Positions 25,935 to 34,816 of a DNA stretch of 64,000 nt are shown in pieces; position 1 is the first letter of the stretch; each line of letters starts with the position of its first letter. The stretch spans positions 1,054,001 through 1,118,000 of the forward strand of contig CAWFME010000005.1 of NCBI GenBank assembly GCA_963816955.1. Direction: 5' to 3'. The position numbers and the translations under genes were made by a program. The DNA is from DATFQI01 sp963816955. GTDB lineage: Bacteria; Actinomycetota; Thermoleophilia; Solirubrobacterales; Solirubrobacteraceae. The notes below the pieces were generated by a model that saw only the letters and a list, made by a program, of their open reading frames with translations, did not search any database and was not told the DNA's origin.

Positions 25935-26375
25935 ATGGACGACCTCTACCGTGAGCAGATCCTCGAGCACTACAAGCAGCCCCATAATTGGGGCGAGTTG
26001 GAGAACCCGGACCTCGAGTTCGAGGACTTCAACCCGCTCTGCGGCGACGAGCTGAAGGTGCAGCTGCGCCTCGAGGACGACAAGATCGCCGAGGTGCGCT
26101 TCTCCGGCCACGGCTGCGCGATCTCGCAGGCCTCGGCCTCGATGGCCTCCGACGAGGTGATCGGGATGCCCGTGCAGAAGCTGCTCGAGCTCGACCGCGA
26201 CTTCGTGCTCGACCTGCTCGGGATCGACATCTCCGCCACGCGCATGAAGTGCGCGCTGCTGACGCTGAAGGTGCTCAAGAGCGCCGGGCTCGGCCACGCC
26301 GCCGGCTGGGAGACCGAGACCCCAGCCAGCGCCGCCGAGGCCAACGGCTCGGCCCCGCGCGCCACCGAGCTCTAG
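25935..26375 (+). CDS. sufU: SufU-type sulfur acceptor / Fe-S assembly protein
   Basis: 146 residues with the zinc-binding cysteines of SufU: C36 in NPLCGDEL (with D38), C61 in SGHGCAISQAS and C105 in TRMKCALL; the SufU-specific insertion is present between them. SufU accepts persulfide from SufS. The last 20 residues are an Ala/Glu-rich tail. It ends in a small inverted repeat shared with the convergent ligase gene. Confidence 0.95.
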   Translation: MDDLYREQILEHYKQPHNWGELENPDLEFEDFNPLCGDELKVQLRLEDDKIAEVRFSGHGCAISQASASMASDEVIGMPVQKLLELDRDFVLDLLGIDISATRMKCALLTLKVLKSAGLGHAAGWETETPASAAEANGSAPRATEL

Positions 26376-26394
26376 TGCCGTGAGTCGACACTAG
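26372..26394. terminator. Inverted repeat between convergent sufU and ligase genes
   Basis: CTAGTG and CACTAG are arranged around an 11-base loop and include the sufU stop. Only 19 bases separate the two stops. A short hairpin without a U-run, so a terminator role is uncertain. Confidence 0.35.
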
Positions 26395-27541
26395 CTAAGC
26401 GACGACCGCGGCGGGCTCGGCGAGCACGAAGTCGCCGCTCATCGCCCGCAGGACGCCAGGCAGGCCCTCGGCCCGCTCCGCGACGGCCCGCTGGCGCCGC
26501 GCGCCCGGGCGCGCGGCGAGCGCCCGCGCCGACGCCAGCTCGGGCTCGCAGCGCAGGGCCTCGGCGTGCGGGGCGCAGAAGCGCAGCGTCGCCCCGAGCA
26601 CGTCGGCGACTGGCACGCGGCAACCGGCCGCGGGGTCGACGAACTCCGCGCCCATGCCGTCGCGCGAGGCGAGGAAGCGGTTCTCCTCGAGCACCTCGGG
26701 CGCGACGGGCCAGCGCTCGTCCGTGCGCTCGAGCGCCTGCCAGCGCACGATGCACTGCACGAGCGCGGCGAGCGCCGCCGTGTCGCGCACGCGCGTCTGC
26801 GCGTCCATGATCCGCACCTCGACCGTGCCCAGCCGCGGCTGCAGCCGCACGTCCCACCACAGGAACGTCGGCTCGGGGATCGCGTCGCAGCGGATCAGCA
26901 CGTCGACGGCCTCGACGTAGGCCTCGTAAGAGCCGAAGGTGCGCGGCGTGCCCGTGCGCGGAAAGGCCTGGAAGACGGGGATGCGCGCGGAGGCCAGGCC
27001 GCTGTCGCGACCTTGCCAGTACGGGGAGTTGGCCGACAGCGCCAGCAGCAACGGCAGCTGCTCGCGAATGCCGTTGTAAGCCGCGCACCGCGGCGAGCTC
27101 GTCGGGCACCGCGACGTGCACGTGCAGCGCGAACGTCGGCTCGCGGCGCGCGAGCTCGCGCAACGAGGTGTATAGGAACTGATAGCGCGCTCCGGGCGAG
27201 ACCTCGGTGTCCTCCCAGGTCGCCAGCGGATGGGTGCCGGCCACCGCCGCGGCCAGCCCCATCGAGCACAGCCGCTCCGCCAGCCCGCGGCGCAGCGTCG
27301 CCAGCTCGGCCGCGGCCTCGGCGACGGTGGCGTGCGGCGAGGTGGCGAGCTCGACGGCGGAGCCGTGCGTCTCGGCCGCCGTGTGGGCGGCGATCGCCGG
27401 GTCGAGCGCCGCGAGCACCTCCTCGGAGCGCGACGCGGGCATCCCACGACAGCGGGTCGAGGAGCATGACCTCCTCCTCGATGCCGACGGTCCAGGGCGC
27501 CTCGGCGCCGGCGCGGGTTCCACCGCCGCCCAGTCGCTCAC
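26395..27541 (-). CDS. Carboxylate-amine ligase, GCS2/YbdK family (several frameshifts as sequenced)
   Basis: When joined across three breaks the protein is about 375 residues and matches the glutamate-cysteine ligase 2/YbdK family: TVGIEEEVMLLDPLSWD at the N-terminus, VAEAAAELATLRRGL, VAGTHPLATWEDTEVSPGAR, a metal-binding HVHVAVPDEL, NSPYWQGRDSGLASAR and PTFLWWDVRLQPRLGTVEVR. Breaks: about 27500 (one base missing or two extra), about 27437 (extra C) and about 27088 (extra G). Start GTG 27541 overlaps the stop of the upstream ATP-grasp gene. Such enzymes join an amino acid side-chain carboxylate to an amine using ATP. Either a decaying gene or error-rich sequence. Confidence 0.65.
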
Positions 27542-28910
27542 GGCAGCACCCACGTGTCCTTTGCGCCGCCGTTCTGAGTCGAGTTGACCACCATCGCCCC
27601 TTCGCCGAAGGCCACGCGGGTCAGTCCGCCGGGCATGACCGCGGCCTTTCCCTCGCCGCGCAGGAACACGAAGGGTCGCAGGTCGACGTGCCTCGGAGCA
27701 AGCTCGCTCGCCGATCACGGTCGGGTGCAGGGAGATCTCGATCGTCGGCTGGGCGATGTAGTCGCCGGGCTGCGTGACGATCTGCGCGCGCACGCGCTCG
27801 ACGTCCTCGCGTTCGGCGTGCGGGCACACCACCACGCCGTGCCCGCCGTGGCCGAGCCGCGGCTTGACCACGAGCGTCTCGAGCTCGTCGAGCGCGCGCT
27901 CGAGCTGCTCGGGCACGCACAGGTCGAACGTCGGCACGGAGCGCAGCAGCGGCTCCTCGCCGAGGTGGAAGCGCACCAGGTCCTCGACGTAGGCGTGCGC
28001 GAGCTTGTCGTCGGCGACGCCGGTGCCGAACGCGTTGACCAGCCCGAGCGTGCCGGCGCGCAGGGGCGGCACGAGCAGCCGGCCGACCTCGGTGTCGACG
28101 GTGTCGGCGTCCGTGCGCCGGTAGACGACGTCGACGGCGCGGCCGCCGTGGCGCAGCACGTCGCCGCGCAGCTCCAGGTCGTGCGGCTCGACGAGCGGGA
28201 TCCCGAGCTGGTCGGCGGCCCACGCGTGCTCGTACGCGGCGCTGTTGTCCTTGCCGTCCGTGAGCACGACGACGTACGGGTCCTCGGCGTCCTCGGGCGC
28301 CGCGCCGAGCAGCGTGTCGCGCAGCAGATCCGGCAGCCCCGCCAGGCTCCGCGGCGCGCGCTCACCGGCGCACGTCGAGGCCCTCGAGCACGGCGCGGCG
28401 CGCCTCGACGGCGTAAGCGAACCCGCTCGGCGTGCGCAGGTTGTCCTCGAGCACGAGCAGCTCGCCCGAGGCGTCGCGCACGAGGTCCAGGCCGGCGATC
28501 CCGACCCAGGTCCCGCCCGGCGGGCACACGCCCTGCATCGTGGGCTCGTAGCCCTCGGAGGTCTCGATCAGCCGTGCGGGGACGACGCCCTCGGCGACCG
28601 CGCGCCGTGGCCCGTAGACGTCGGCGACGAACGCGTCCAGCGCGCGCACGCGCTGGGCCAGGCCCGCCTCGAGCGCGGCCCACTCCTCCGCGCCGAACAC
28701 GCGTGGCACCGGGCAGACGTGGAACGCGACGTCGCCGCCGGCGGACGTGAAGCCCACGCCGCGCCCGTCGAGCGACGCGCGCACGCTCGCGGCCAGCTGC
28801 GCCACGTCGGGACCGAGCAGCGCGACGCCCGCGCCGCCGGCGTCGCGGAGCTCGCCGTCGGGACCGACCGCTTCGTCGTAGAAGTCCCGCGGCGGCGGGT
28901 AGGGGCTCAT
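27538..28910 (-). CDS. Circularly permuted type 2 ATP-grasp protein (two frameshifts as sequenced)
   Basis: About 456 residues after correction. The first part (PPRDFYDEAVGPDG, VYGPRRAVAEGVVPARLIET, GIAGLDLVRDASGELLVLED then NLRTPSGFAYAVEARR) and second part (DGKDNSAAYEHAWAADQLGI, VNAFGTGVADDKLAHAYVED, ETLVVKPRLGHGGHGVVV) are the hallmarks of CP-type 2 ATP-grasp ligases. Breaks lie at about 28370 (one extra base or two missing) and about 27705 (extra base); the corrected end reads VVNSTQNGGAKDTWVLP. Homologues make peptide or amide bonds. It is directly upstream of, and overlaps, the GCS2-like ligase, so both probably build one product. Confidence 0.65.
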
Positions 28911-28992
28911 CGCCGTCACCACCTCACCCTTCCCGACGCGTCCGCAGATCACACTGGCCCGGAGTACAAGATCGCTGGTAGCTTCCGGCGCC

Positions 28993-29467
28993 ATGGGGAT
29001 ACCGGGCGACCGCGGTGACGGGCCGGAGCGCCAGGGCGGCTGGCAGTCCGAGTGGCAGTCCGGCGGCTGGCAGAGCAGCTGGCAGCCCGGCGGGGAGCCG
29101 CCCCAACCCGAGCAGCCGCAGCGGCCCACGGGACCGGGCGGCTGGCACCAGACGCCCGACGGCCAGTGGGTGCAGTCCGGCCGCGGGCTCCAGCGGCAAG
29201 GCGACGGCCGCGCTCGTGCTCGGGATCCTCGGGCTCATCTTGTGCCCGCTGATCTGCTCCGTGCTCGCGCTGGTCTTCGGCTATCAGAGCCGCAGGGAGA
29301 TCGACGCCTCCGGCGGGCAGATGTCGGGTCGCGGCAACGCGGTCGCCGGGATCGTGCTCGGCTGGATCGGCGTCGCGATCTGCGTGCTGTTCGCGATCCT
29401 GATCGTGATCGGCCTGCTCGCGGGCGACTCGACGAGCACGACTACGCCGCGCGGCGTCCCGGCCTAA
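28993..29467 (+). CDS. DUF4190 membrane protein with Gln/Trp-rich N-terminus (frameshifted as sequenced)
   Basis: About 157 residues after correction. The N-terminal 70 residues are low complexity with repeated WQS units (GGWQSEWQSGGWQSSWQPGG). The C-terminal part is a DUF4190 two-helix domain: ATAALVLGILGLILCPLICS, FGYQSRREIDASGGQMSGRG, AVAGIVLGWIGVAICVLFA. One extra G near 29186-29190 separates the halves. Function unknown; the layout recalls small actinobacterial membrane proteins with a GYF-like or disordered head. Confidence 0.65.
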
Positions 29468-29835
29468 GTGACGATCGTGCCGCGCTGGGCGAGCGCGTAG
29501 GCCCAGGCGACGGCCACGACGACCAGCGCTGCCGCGAGTGCGGCGGGCGCACGGGGCCGCGGCAGCCTCGCGCCGGCGAGCGCCGCGACGCCCGCGAGTG
29601 CGGCGACCGCGGCGATCACAATCCACGGCGCGTTGTAGGAGACCCAGCCGCCGTCCCCGCGCACGGCCAGCGCGAACGCGCGCGTGGCGCCGCAGAACGG
29701 GCAGGGGAGGCCGGTCGCCGCGCGGAACGGGCACGGCGGGAGCAGCCCGCCGTCCTCGCCGGCGGCCGCCCCGAACGCGAACGGCGCGCAGCCCGCCGCG
29801 AGCAGCAGCACGCCCAGCCGGCGGTCAGATCCCAT
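29464..29835 (-). CDS. DUF2752 membrane protein
   Basis: A 123-residue protein with three hydrophobic stretches and the DUF2752 core CPFRAATGLPCPFCGATRAF, in which the cysteines CPFCG are invariant. Unknown function. It overlaps the DUF4190 gene tail-to-tail by four bases and the upstream phospholipase-like gene by eleven bases. Confidence 0.75.
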   Translation of the reverse strand: MGSDRRLGVLLLAAGCAPFAFGAAAGEDGGLLPPCPFRAATGLPCPFCGATRAFALAVRGDGGWVSYNAPWIVIAAVAALAGVAALAGARLPRPRAPAALAAALVVVAVAWAYALAQRGTIVT

Positions 29836-30859
29836 CGGGATAGCGTGCCCGAAGCTCGTCGATCCAGCCGGCGAGCCGCTCCGCCAGCGCCGGGTCGGCG
29901 ATCTCGAGCACGTTCTCGGCGTTCATCTCGCCCGAGCGCGAGAGGTTGAACGAGCCGAGGAAGACGACGTCGTCGGCGACGGTGACCTTCGCGTGCATGA
30001 AGTCGTGGACCGAGCCGGCCTCGTACGGCGTCGAGTGCTTGCCGCTGAAGGCCTTCAGCGCGCCCACGAGCAGCGGCGACTTCCAGGTGGAGCGCGGGTT
30101 CCGGGACCACTGGCGGAAGACCTGGCGCGTCTGCGTGGCGTCGCAGACGCCCGCGATGTCGACCCGCTCCTCCGCGATCACCTCGTTGAGCGCCGCGAGG
30201 ATCGGGCCGGCGGTCACCAGCGGCGTCGCGACCCGCACGCGCCGCTGGGCGGCGCCGATCCGCTCGGCGATCCGGTGCGAGAGCGCGCGCCCGCGCCCGG
30301 GCGTGAACCACGGCCGCACGCCGTCGACCTCGGCGGCGTCGAAGTTGCCGCTGACGCCGACCTTCCCCCGCTCCCAGAGCTGCCCGAAGTCGCGCGCGTA
30401 GGCGGCGGCGACCCCTGGCTCATCGACGGTGGCGATCACGTTCTCCTGGCGCGTCCAGGAGTCCAGCGTCCAGTTCATCGAGCCCGTCCAGACCGCGGCC
30501 TCGTCGCGCACGACGTACTTGTGGTGCATCAGGTCGCGCCAGCCCGGGATCCCCTTCAGCTCGGCCCCCAGCTCCTCGAGCACGTGGCGCTGCGTGCTCG
30601 GCGGCGGCGGCTCGAACGGCCGTGGGTCGGGGCCTGGCGTGTCGTCGTTGAAGGCCAGCCGCACCCGCACGCCGCGGCGCATCGCAGCGCGCAGCGCGTC
30701 GGCGACGGCGTCGCCCACCGGGCCGGGCAGGCGCACGTCGTAGAGTGCGAGGTCGAGCGTCCGCGAGGCCGCGCCGAGCCAGTCCACGAGCCGCTCGGCC
30801 GTCGCTTCTGGCGGCTGCGCGCCGTCCTGGAGGGTATGGACCACGAGCACCCCGGGCAC
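29825..30859 (-). CDS. Phospholipase D-like (HKD) protein
   Basis: About 344 residues with two HKD motifs: MHHKYVVRDEAAVWTGSMNW (about residue 115) and MHAKVTVADDVVFLGSFNLS (about residue 290), each H-x-K-x4-D. The superfamily cleaves phosphodiesters in lipids or nucleic acids; no signal peptide is obvious. Several GTG codons (30859, 30850, 30844) and a TTG at 30883 could start it; I chose 30859. It diverges from the Rieske-sufBD operon over about 45 bases. Confidence 0.75.
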   Translation of the reverse strand: MPGVLVVHTLQDGAQPPEATAERLVDWLGAASRTLDLALYDVRLPGPVGDAVADALRAAMRRGVRVRLAFNDDTPGPDPRPFEPPPPSTQRHVLEELGAELKGIPGWRDLMHHKYVVRDEAAVWTGSMNWTLDSWTRQENVIATVDEPGVAAAYARDFGQLWERGKVGVSGNFDAAEVDGVRPWFTPGRGRALSHRIAERIGAAQRRVRVATPLVTAGPILAALNEVIAEERVDIAGVCDATQTRQVFRQWSRNPRSTWKSPLLVGALKAFSGKHSTPYEAGSVHDFMHAKVTVADDVVFLGSFNLSRSGEMNAENVLEIADPALAERLAGWIDELRARYPDGI

Positions 30860-30885
30860 CGTACCCGGACCGCTAGACTGCAATA

Positions 30886-30899
30886 CCTACTGCGAAGGT
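30886..30899. promoter_or_regulatory. Partial copy of the Rrf2-type dyad before the Rieske-sufBD operon
   Basis: CCTACTGCGAAGGT shares the left half CCTAC, the GCG centre and GGT with CCTACCGCGTTGGTAGG upstream of the Rrf2 gene. It overlaps the likely ribosome-binding sequence (GCGAAGG) of the TTG start at 30905. The similarity suggests co-regulation but is short. Confidence 0.4.
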
Positions 30900-30904
30900 C
30901 TGAT

Positions 30905-31222
30905 TTGAGCCCTGTGATCGAAATCTGCCGCGTCGAGGAGCTGCCCCCGGGCGAGCGCAAGCTCGTGGAGTGGGACGACCTCGAGATCGGCGTCTTCAAC
31001 TGCGGTGGCGAGATCCTCGCCATCGAGGACCGCTGCTCGCACGACGACGGCGACCTCGTGCAGGGGGAGTTCGACCAGGCCACCTGCACGGTCGAGTGCC
31101 CGCGCCACGGCTCGCGCTTCGACCTGCACACCGGAAAGCCCCTGACACTGCCTGCGTACGTCCCCGTCGACACGTTCCCCGTGTCGGTCCAGGACGGCGT
31201 CATCAAGCTGGAGGTCGACTGA
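30905..31222 (+). CDS. Rieske-type [2Fe-2S] ferredoxin
   Basis: A 105-residue soluble Rieske protein: cluster ligands CSHDDGDL (C-x-H) and CPRHGSRFDLHTG (C-x2-H), 17 residues apart in the usual order. It probably supplies electrons for cluster assembly, being three bases upstream of sufB, an arrangement common in actinobacteria. The start is TTG 30905 with AAGG six bases ahead, or GTG 30914. Confidence 0.9.
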   Translation: MSPVIEICRVEELPPGERKLVEWDDLEIGVFNCGGEILAIEDRCSHDDGDLVQGEFDQATCTVECPRHGSRFDLHTGKPLTLPAYVPVDTFPVSVQDGVIKLEVD

Positions 31223-31225
31223 CTC

Positions 31226-32662
31226 ATGGCCACTCCCGAGGTGATCGCCGAGCAGCAGGCGCTGGTCGGCATCAACGCCGACTACAAGGAGAAGTTCGGG
31301 TTCAACGACCCGCAGGACAAGTACGCCTTCAAGGCCCCGAAGGGCCTCACGAAGGCCCTTGTCGAGCAGATCTCCGAGTTCAAGAACGAGCCCGAGTGGA
31401 TGCTCCAGTTCCGCCTGAAGGCGCTCGAGCACTTCCTCGCCAAGCCGCAGCCCACCTGGGGCTCGCCGATGCTGGCCGACGTCGACTACGACGACATCCA
31501 CTACTTCGTCCGCGCCTCCGAGAAGTCCTCGAAGACCTGGGACGACGTCCCCGAGGACATCAAGAACACCTTCGACAAGCTCGGCATCCCCGAGGCGGAG
31601 CGCAAGTTCCTCTCCGGAGTGGGCGCCCAGTACGAGTCCGAGGTCGTCTACCACCAGGTGCGCGAGGACCTCGAGAAGCAGGGCGTCGTGTTCATGGACA
31701 TGGACTCCGGCCTGCGCGAGCACGAGGACCTCGTGCGCGAGTACTTCGCCTCGATCATCCCGTCCAACGACAACAAGCTCGCCGCGCTCAACAGCGCCGT
31801 CTGGTCGGGCGGCTCGTTCGTCTACGTGCCGCCGGGCGTGCACGTCGAGATGCCGCTGCAGGCCTACTTCCGGATCAACACCGAGAACATGGGCCAGTTC
31901 GAGCGGACGCTGATCATCGCCGACGAGGGCTCCTACGTGCACTACGTCGAGGGCTGCACCGCGCCCGTGTGGTCGACGGACTCGCTGCACTCGGCCGTCG
32001 TCGAGCTGATCGCCAAGCCGGGCGCGCGGATCCGCTACACGACCGTGCAGAACTGGTCGCAGAACGTCTACAACCTCGTCACCAAGCGCGCGATCGCCGA
32101 GACCGACGCGACCGTCGAGTGGGTCGACTGCAACCTCGGCTCCAAGCTGACCATGAAGTACCCGTCGGTCTACCTGATGGGCGAGCGCGCCCACGGCGAG
32201 GTGCTCTCGATCGCCTTCGCGGGCGCCGGCCAGCACCAGGACGCGGGCGCGAAGATCGTCCACGCGGCGCCGAACACGACGTCGAACATCTTCGCCAAGT
32301 CGATCTCCAAGGACGGCGGGCGCTCCTCCTACCGCGGGCTGCTCGAGGTCGCCAAGGGCGCCCACGGCTCGCGCTCGAAGGTCGTCTGCGACGCGCTGCT
32401 GCTCGACGAGCACTCGCGCTCTGACACCTACCCGACGATCCGCATCGGCGAGGACGACGTGGACGTCGGCCACGAGGCGTCGGTCTCCAAGATCGGCGAG
32501 GAGCAGCTCTTCTACCTGATGAGCCGCGGCATCCCCGAGGACGAGGCCGGCAAGCTGATCGTCAACGGCTTCATCGAGCCGATCGTCAAGGAGCTGCCGA
32601 TGGAGTACGCGGTCGAGATGAACCGCCTCATCGAGCTCCAGATGGAGGGCTCCATTGGCTGA
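31226..32662 (+). CDS. sufB: Fe-S cluster assembly scaffold SufB
   Basis: A 478-residue SufB: YKEKFGFNDPQDKYAFKAPK near the start, the SWGSPML-type block TWGSPMLADVDYDDIHYFVR, and the conserved beta-helix with GCTAPVWSTDSLHSAVVELI and NWSQNVYNLVTKRA, ending in the shared SufB/SufD C-terminal helices GHEASVSKIGEEQLFYLMSR. Forms the SufBC2D scaffold with SufC and SufD. Overlaps sufD by eight bases if sufD starts at TTG 32655. Confidence 0.95.
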   Translation: MATPEVIAEQQALVGINADYKEKFGFNDPQDKYAFKAPKGLTKALVEQISEFKNEPEWMLQFRLKALEHFLAKPQPTWGSPMLADVDYDDIHYFVRASEKSSKTWDDVPEDIKNTFDKLGIPEAERKFLSGVGAQYESEVVYHQVREDLEKQGVVFMDMDSGLREHEDLVREYFASIIPSNDNKLAALNSAVWSGGSFVYVPPGVHVEMPLQAYFRINTENMGQFERTLIIADEGSYVHYVEGCTAPVWSTDSLHSAVVELIAKPGARIRYTTVQNWSQNVYNLVTKRAIAETDATVEWVDCNLGSKLTMKYPSVYLMGERAHGEVLSIAFAGAGQHQDAGAKIVHAAPNTTSNIFAKSISKDGGRSSYRGLLEVAKGAHGSRSKVVCDALLLDEHSRSDTYPTIRIGEDDVDVGHEASVSKIGEEQLFYLMSRGIPEDEAGKLIVNGFIEPIVKELPMEYAVEMNRLIELQMEGSIG

Positions 32663-33932
32663 CATGCAGACCTCCGTCCGCGAGCCGCAGTGGCTCGCGG
32701 ACCGTCGTTCGCGTGCCGCCGAGCTGGCCGCGACGCTCGACCTGCCGACCTTCAAGGGCACGCCCGGCTGGGAGTTCACCTCGCTGGCGAAGCTCTCGCT
32801 CGACTCGTTCGCCGCGGCCGCGCCCGGCGACGGCGACCCGAGCGCGGTCGACCGCGTCCAGACCCTGCTGGAGGCGCCCGAGGGCGCCGTCACGCTCGGC
32901 CAGGTCGACGGCCGCGTGCTCGAGACGCCCGACGCCGTCGAAGACGGCCCAGTGGTGCTGCCGTTGACGCTCGCCGTCGAGCGCCACCCGGAGCTCGTCG
33001 AGCCCCACCTCGGCACGCTCGTCGAGGGAGACCTCGACGTGTTCACCGCCGCCAACGACGCCGACTGGACGGGCGGCGCGTTCGTCTACGTCCCGCGCGG
33101 CGTGCGGGTGGACACGCCAATTCTCCTCACCGCGATCGCGGACGCCGCCGGCACCGCGCTGCACCGCCGCACGCTGATCGTCCTCGAGGACGGCGCCGAG
33201 GCGGAGGTCTGGGAGCAGTTCCTGTCCGGCTCCGAGGACACCGAGTCGATGCTCAACACCGTCGTCGAGCTCGTCGTCGGCCAGAACGCGCGGCTGCGCT
33301 ACGTCTGCGGCCAGGACATGAACGAGAAGTCGTGGATCTTCGGCACCCAGCGCGCCGAGGTCGCCCGCGACGGCCACCTCGACTGGGCCGCGGTCGCCTT
33401 CGGCTCCGCGCGCGGCAAGGTGCGCATGAACACGCTGCTCGCCGGCGAGGGCTCGCACGCGAAGGTGACCGGCGCCTACGCGCCGCACGCCCGCCAGCAC
33501 CTGGACTTCGACACCACGCAGGAGCACGGGGCGGCGAACACCACGTCCGACCTTGCCTTCCGCGGCATCCTCTCCGACCGCTCGACGGCGGTCTGGCGGG
33601 GGATGATCAAGGTCGACCCGGGCGCCCAGCAGACCGACGCGTTCCAGGAGTGCCGCAACCTGCTGCTCTCCAAGAAGGCGCACGCGGACGCGATCCCGGG
33701 CCTGGAGATCCTCGCCAACGACGTGCGCTGCACGCACGCGGCCGCGATCGCCCAGGTGGACCCCGAGCAGCTCTTCTACCTGCGCTCGCGCGGGCTGGAA
33801 CTTGGGCAGGCGCAGCGGCTCGTGATCGAGGGCTTCATGGCCGAGCTCATCCAGCGCTTCGAGGAGGGCCCGATCCGGGACGCCCTCGGCAACGCGATCG
33901 AGCGGCGGATGACGCAGGTGCTCGGCGGGTAG
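32655..33932 (+). CDS. sufD: Fe-S cluster assembly protein SufD
   Basis: A 425-residue SufD: short N-terminal domain (FKGTPGWEFTSLAKLSLDSF), central beta-helix (GGAFVYVPRGVRVDTPILLT, QHLDFDTTQEHGAANTTSDL, IKVDPGAQQTDAFQECRNLL) and the C-terminal AAIAQVDPEQLFYLRSRGL. TTG 32655 overlaps the sufB stop; ATG 32664 three codons later is the other possible start. Partner of SufB and SufC. Confidence 0.95.
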   Translation: MADMQTSVREPQWLADRRSRAAELAATLDLPTFKGTPGWEFTSLAKLSLDSFAAAAPGDGDPSAVDRVQTLLEAPEGAVTLGQVDGRVLETPDAVEDGPVVLPLTLAVERHPELVEPHLGTLVEGDLDVFTAANDADWTGGAFVYVPRGVRVDTPILLTAIADAAGTALHRRTLIVLEDGAEAEVWEQFLSGSEDTESMLNTVVELVVGQNARLRYVCGQDMNEKSWIFGTQRAEVARDGHLDWAAVAFGSARGKVRMNTLLAGEGSHAKVTGAYAPHARQHLDFDTTQEHGAANTTSDLAFRGILSDRSTAVWRGMIKVDPGAQQTDAFQECRNLLLSKKAHADAIPGLEILANDVRCTHAAAIAQVDPEQLFYLRSRGLELGQAQRLVIEGFMAELIQRFEEGPIRDALGNAIERRMTQVLGG

Positions 33933-33942
33933 CCCCGCCGAC

Positions 33943-34314
33943 ATGCCTACCGAGCCAGATCCAGTCACGCTCGCGCAGCTCGTCCACCGGGCGGCCGAGA
34001 TCACCGACCCCGACGGCGCCGACGACGACATCACGGCGCTGATGCAGCGCTTCGAGGACGCCGACTGGCCCGTCAGCGGCATCCTCGAGTCGCTCGAGCA
34101 GCGGATGGCGGAGGCCGCCGGCGCGCTCGACCCCCAGGAGGACTCGCCCGGCCTGCAGATGGCGGCCGCCGTGGCCGTCTACCTCGGCCACCGGCGCGAC
34201 GAGATCGAGGAGGCGCCCGACCACGTCCTGCGGATGGCCGCGCGCGCGGAGTTCAACGGGAAGCCGCCGGCCAACGTCGCGAACTGGCTCGAGGGCGCCG
34301 GCATCGAGTATTGA
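33943..34314 (+). CDS. Hypothetical protein downstream of sufD
   Basis: 123 acidic, helical residues without membrane segments or cysteines; opening TLAQLVHRAAEITDPDGADD and ending NVANWLEGAGIEY. Not recognised. It lies ten bases after sufD and is probably read with it, so a link to cluster assembly or delivery is possible but unproven. Confidence 0.55.
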   Translation: MPTEPDPVTLAQLVHRAAEITDPDGADDDITALMQRFEDADWPVSGILESLEQRMAEAAGALDPQEDSPGLQMAAAVAVYLGHRRDEIEEAPDHVLRMAARAEFNGKPPANVANWLEGAGIEY

Positions 34315-34336
34315 CGGACGTTCGTCCAAGACCCGT

Positions 34337-34365
34337 TTGACCGCCCGCTAACCGCGGGATACGCA
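34337..34365 (+). promoter_or_regulatory. Possible promoter of the DUF6458 gene
   Basis: TTGACC and TACGCA are separated by 17 bases, 27 bases before the ATG at 34392; AAAGGAAG follows as ribosome-binding site. The -35 is good, the -10 moderate. Confidence 0.4.
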
Positions 34366-34391
34366 GGGGAAACGACGAAAGGAAGCGCCCC

Positions 34392-34622
34392 ATGGCCGAC
34401 GTTGGCCCTCCCATCGCACTCATCGCCGTCGGACTCATCCTCTGGCTGGCCATCACCGCGACCATCGGCGGGATCTCGATCCAGACGATCGGGCTGATCC
34501 TGACCATCATCGGCGTCGCGTGGCTCGTGATCGAGCTCGCGATCAACCGCCCGCGCCGGGCCGTCGCCACGCGTGAGCGGGTGGTCGACCGGCCGGTCGC
34601 GCGCGAGCGCGAAGTGCTCTAG
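34392..34622 (+). CDS. Small DUF6458-like membrane protein
   Basis: 76 residues: two adjacent hydrophobic helices (GPPIALIAVGLILWLAITAT and IQTIGLILTIIGVAWLVIEL) with the GISIQT turn between, then a basic/acidic tail with a duplicated VVDRPVARERE-type pattern. The family is widespread in actinobacteria and uncharacterised. A terminator follows. Confidence 0.75.
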   Translation: MADVGPPIALIAVGLILWLAITATIGGISIQTIGLILTIIGVAWLVIELAINRPRRAVATRERVVDRPVAREREVL

Positions 34623-34647
34623 CCGAGCCCGCGCGATCCCACTTCAG

Positions 34648-34680
34648 GGGCCGTCTGGACGGATGTCCAGGCGGCCCTTT
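34648..34680 (+). terminator. Intrinsic terminator with TTT tail
   Basis: GGGCCGTCTGGAC pairs with GTCCAGGCGGCCC (one G-U pair) around GGAT and is followed by TTT, 26 bases after the DUF6458 stop. Confidence 0.75.
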
Positions 34681-34708
34681 CTCGTTGCTGAGCCATGTCG
34701 GTGGATTC

Positions 34709-34722
34709 TGGACGGATGTCCA
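34709..34722. repeat. Second copy of the TGGACGGATGTCCA hairpin
   Basis: The apical part of the preceding terminator (34656-34669) recurs exactly here, with 16 shared bases TCTGGACGGATGTCCA, 95 bases ahead of the subtilase ATG. It lies in the subtilase leader, where it could act on the mRNA or bind a dimer. No other feature was seen in 34681-34816. Confidence 0.5.
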
Positions 34723-34816
34723 TCTCGACCGTCCAGCCCGAGGGCCGATGTGGCTTTCGAGGCGGCTGCCGGAAAAGGAAGCCGGTGGCGAGGTTCATGG
34801 AAGGAATCGAGAACAT

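Noticed and set aside
34787..34812. AAAAGGAAGCCGGTGG resembles the core of a cobalamin riboswitch
   Set aside because: The rest of the riboswitch, including the B12 box, is absent, and the subtilase start follows within five bases.
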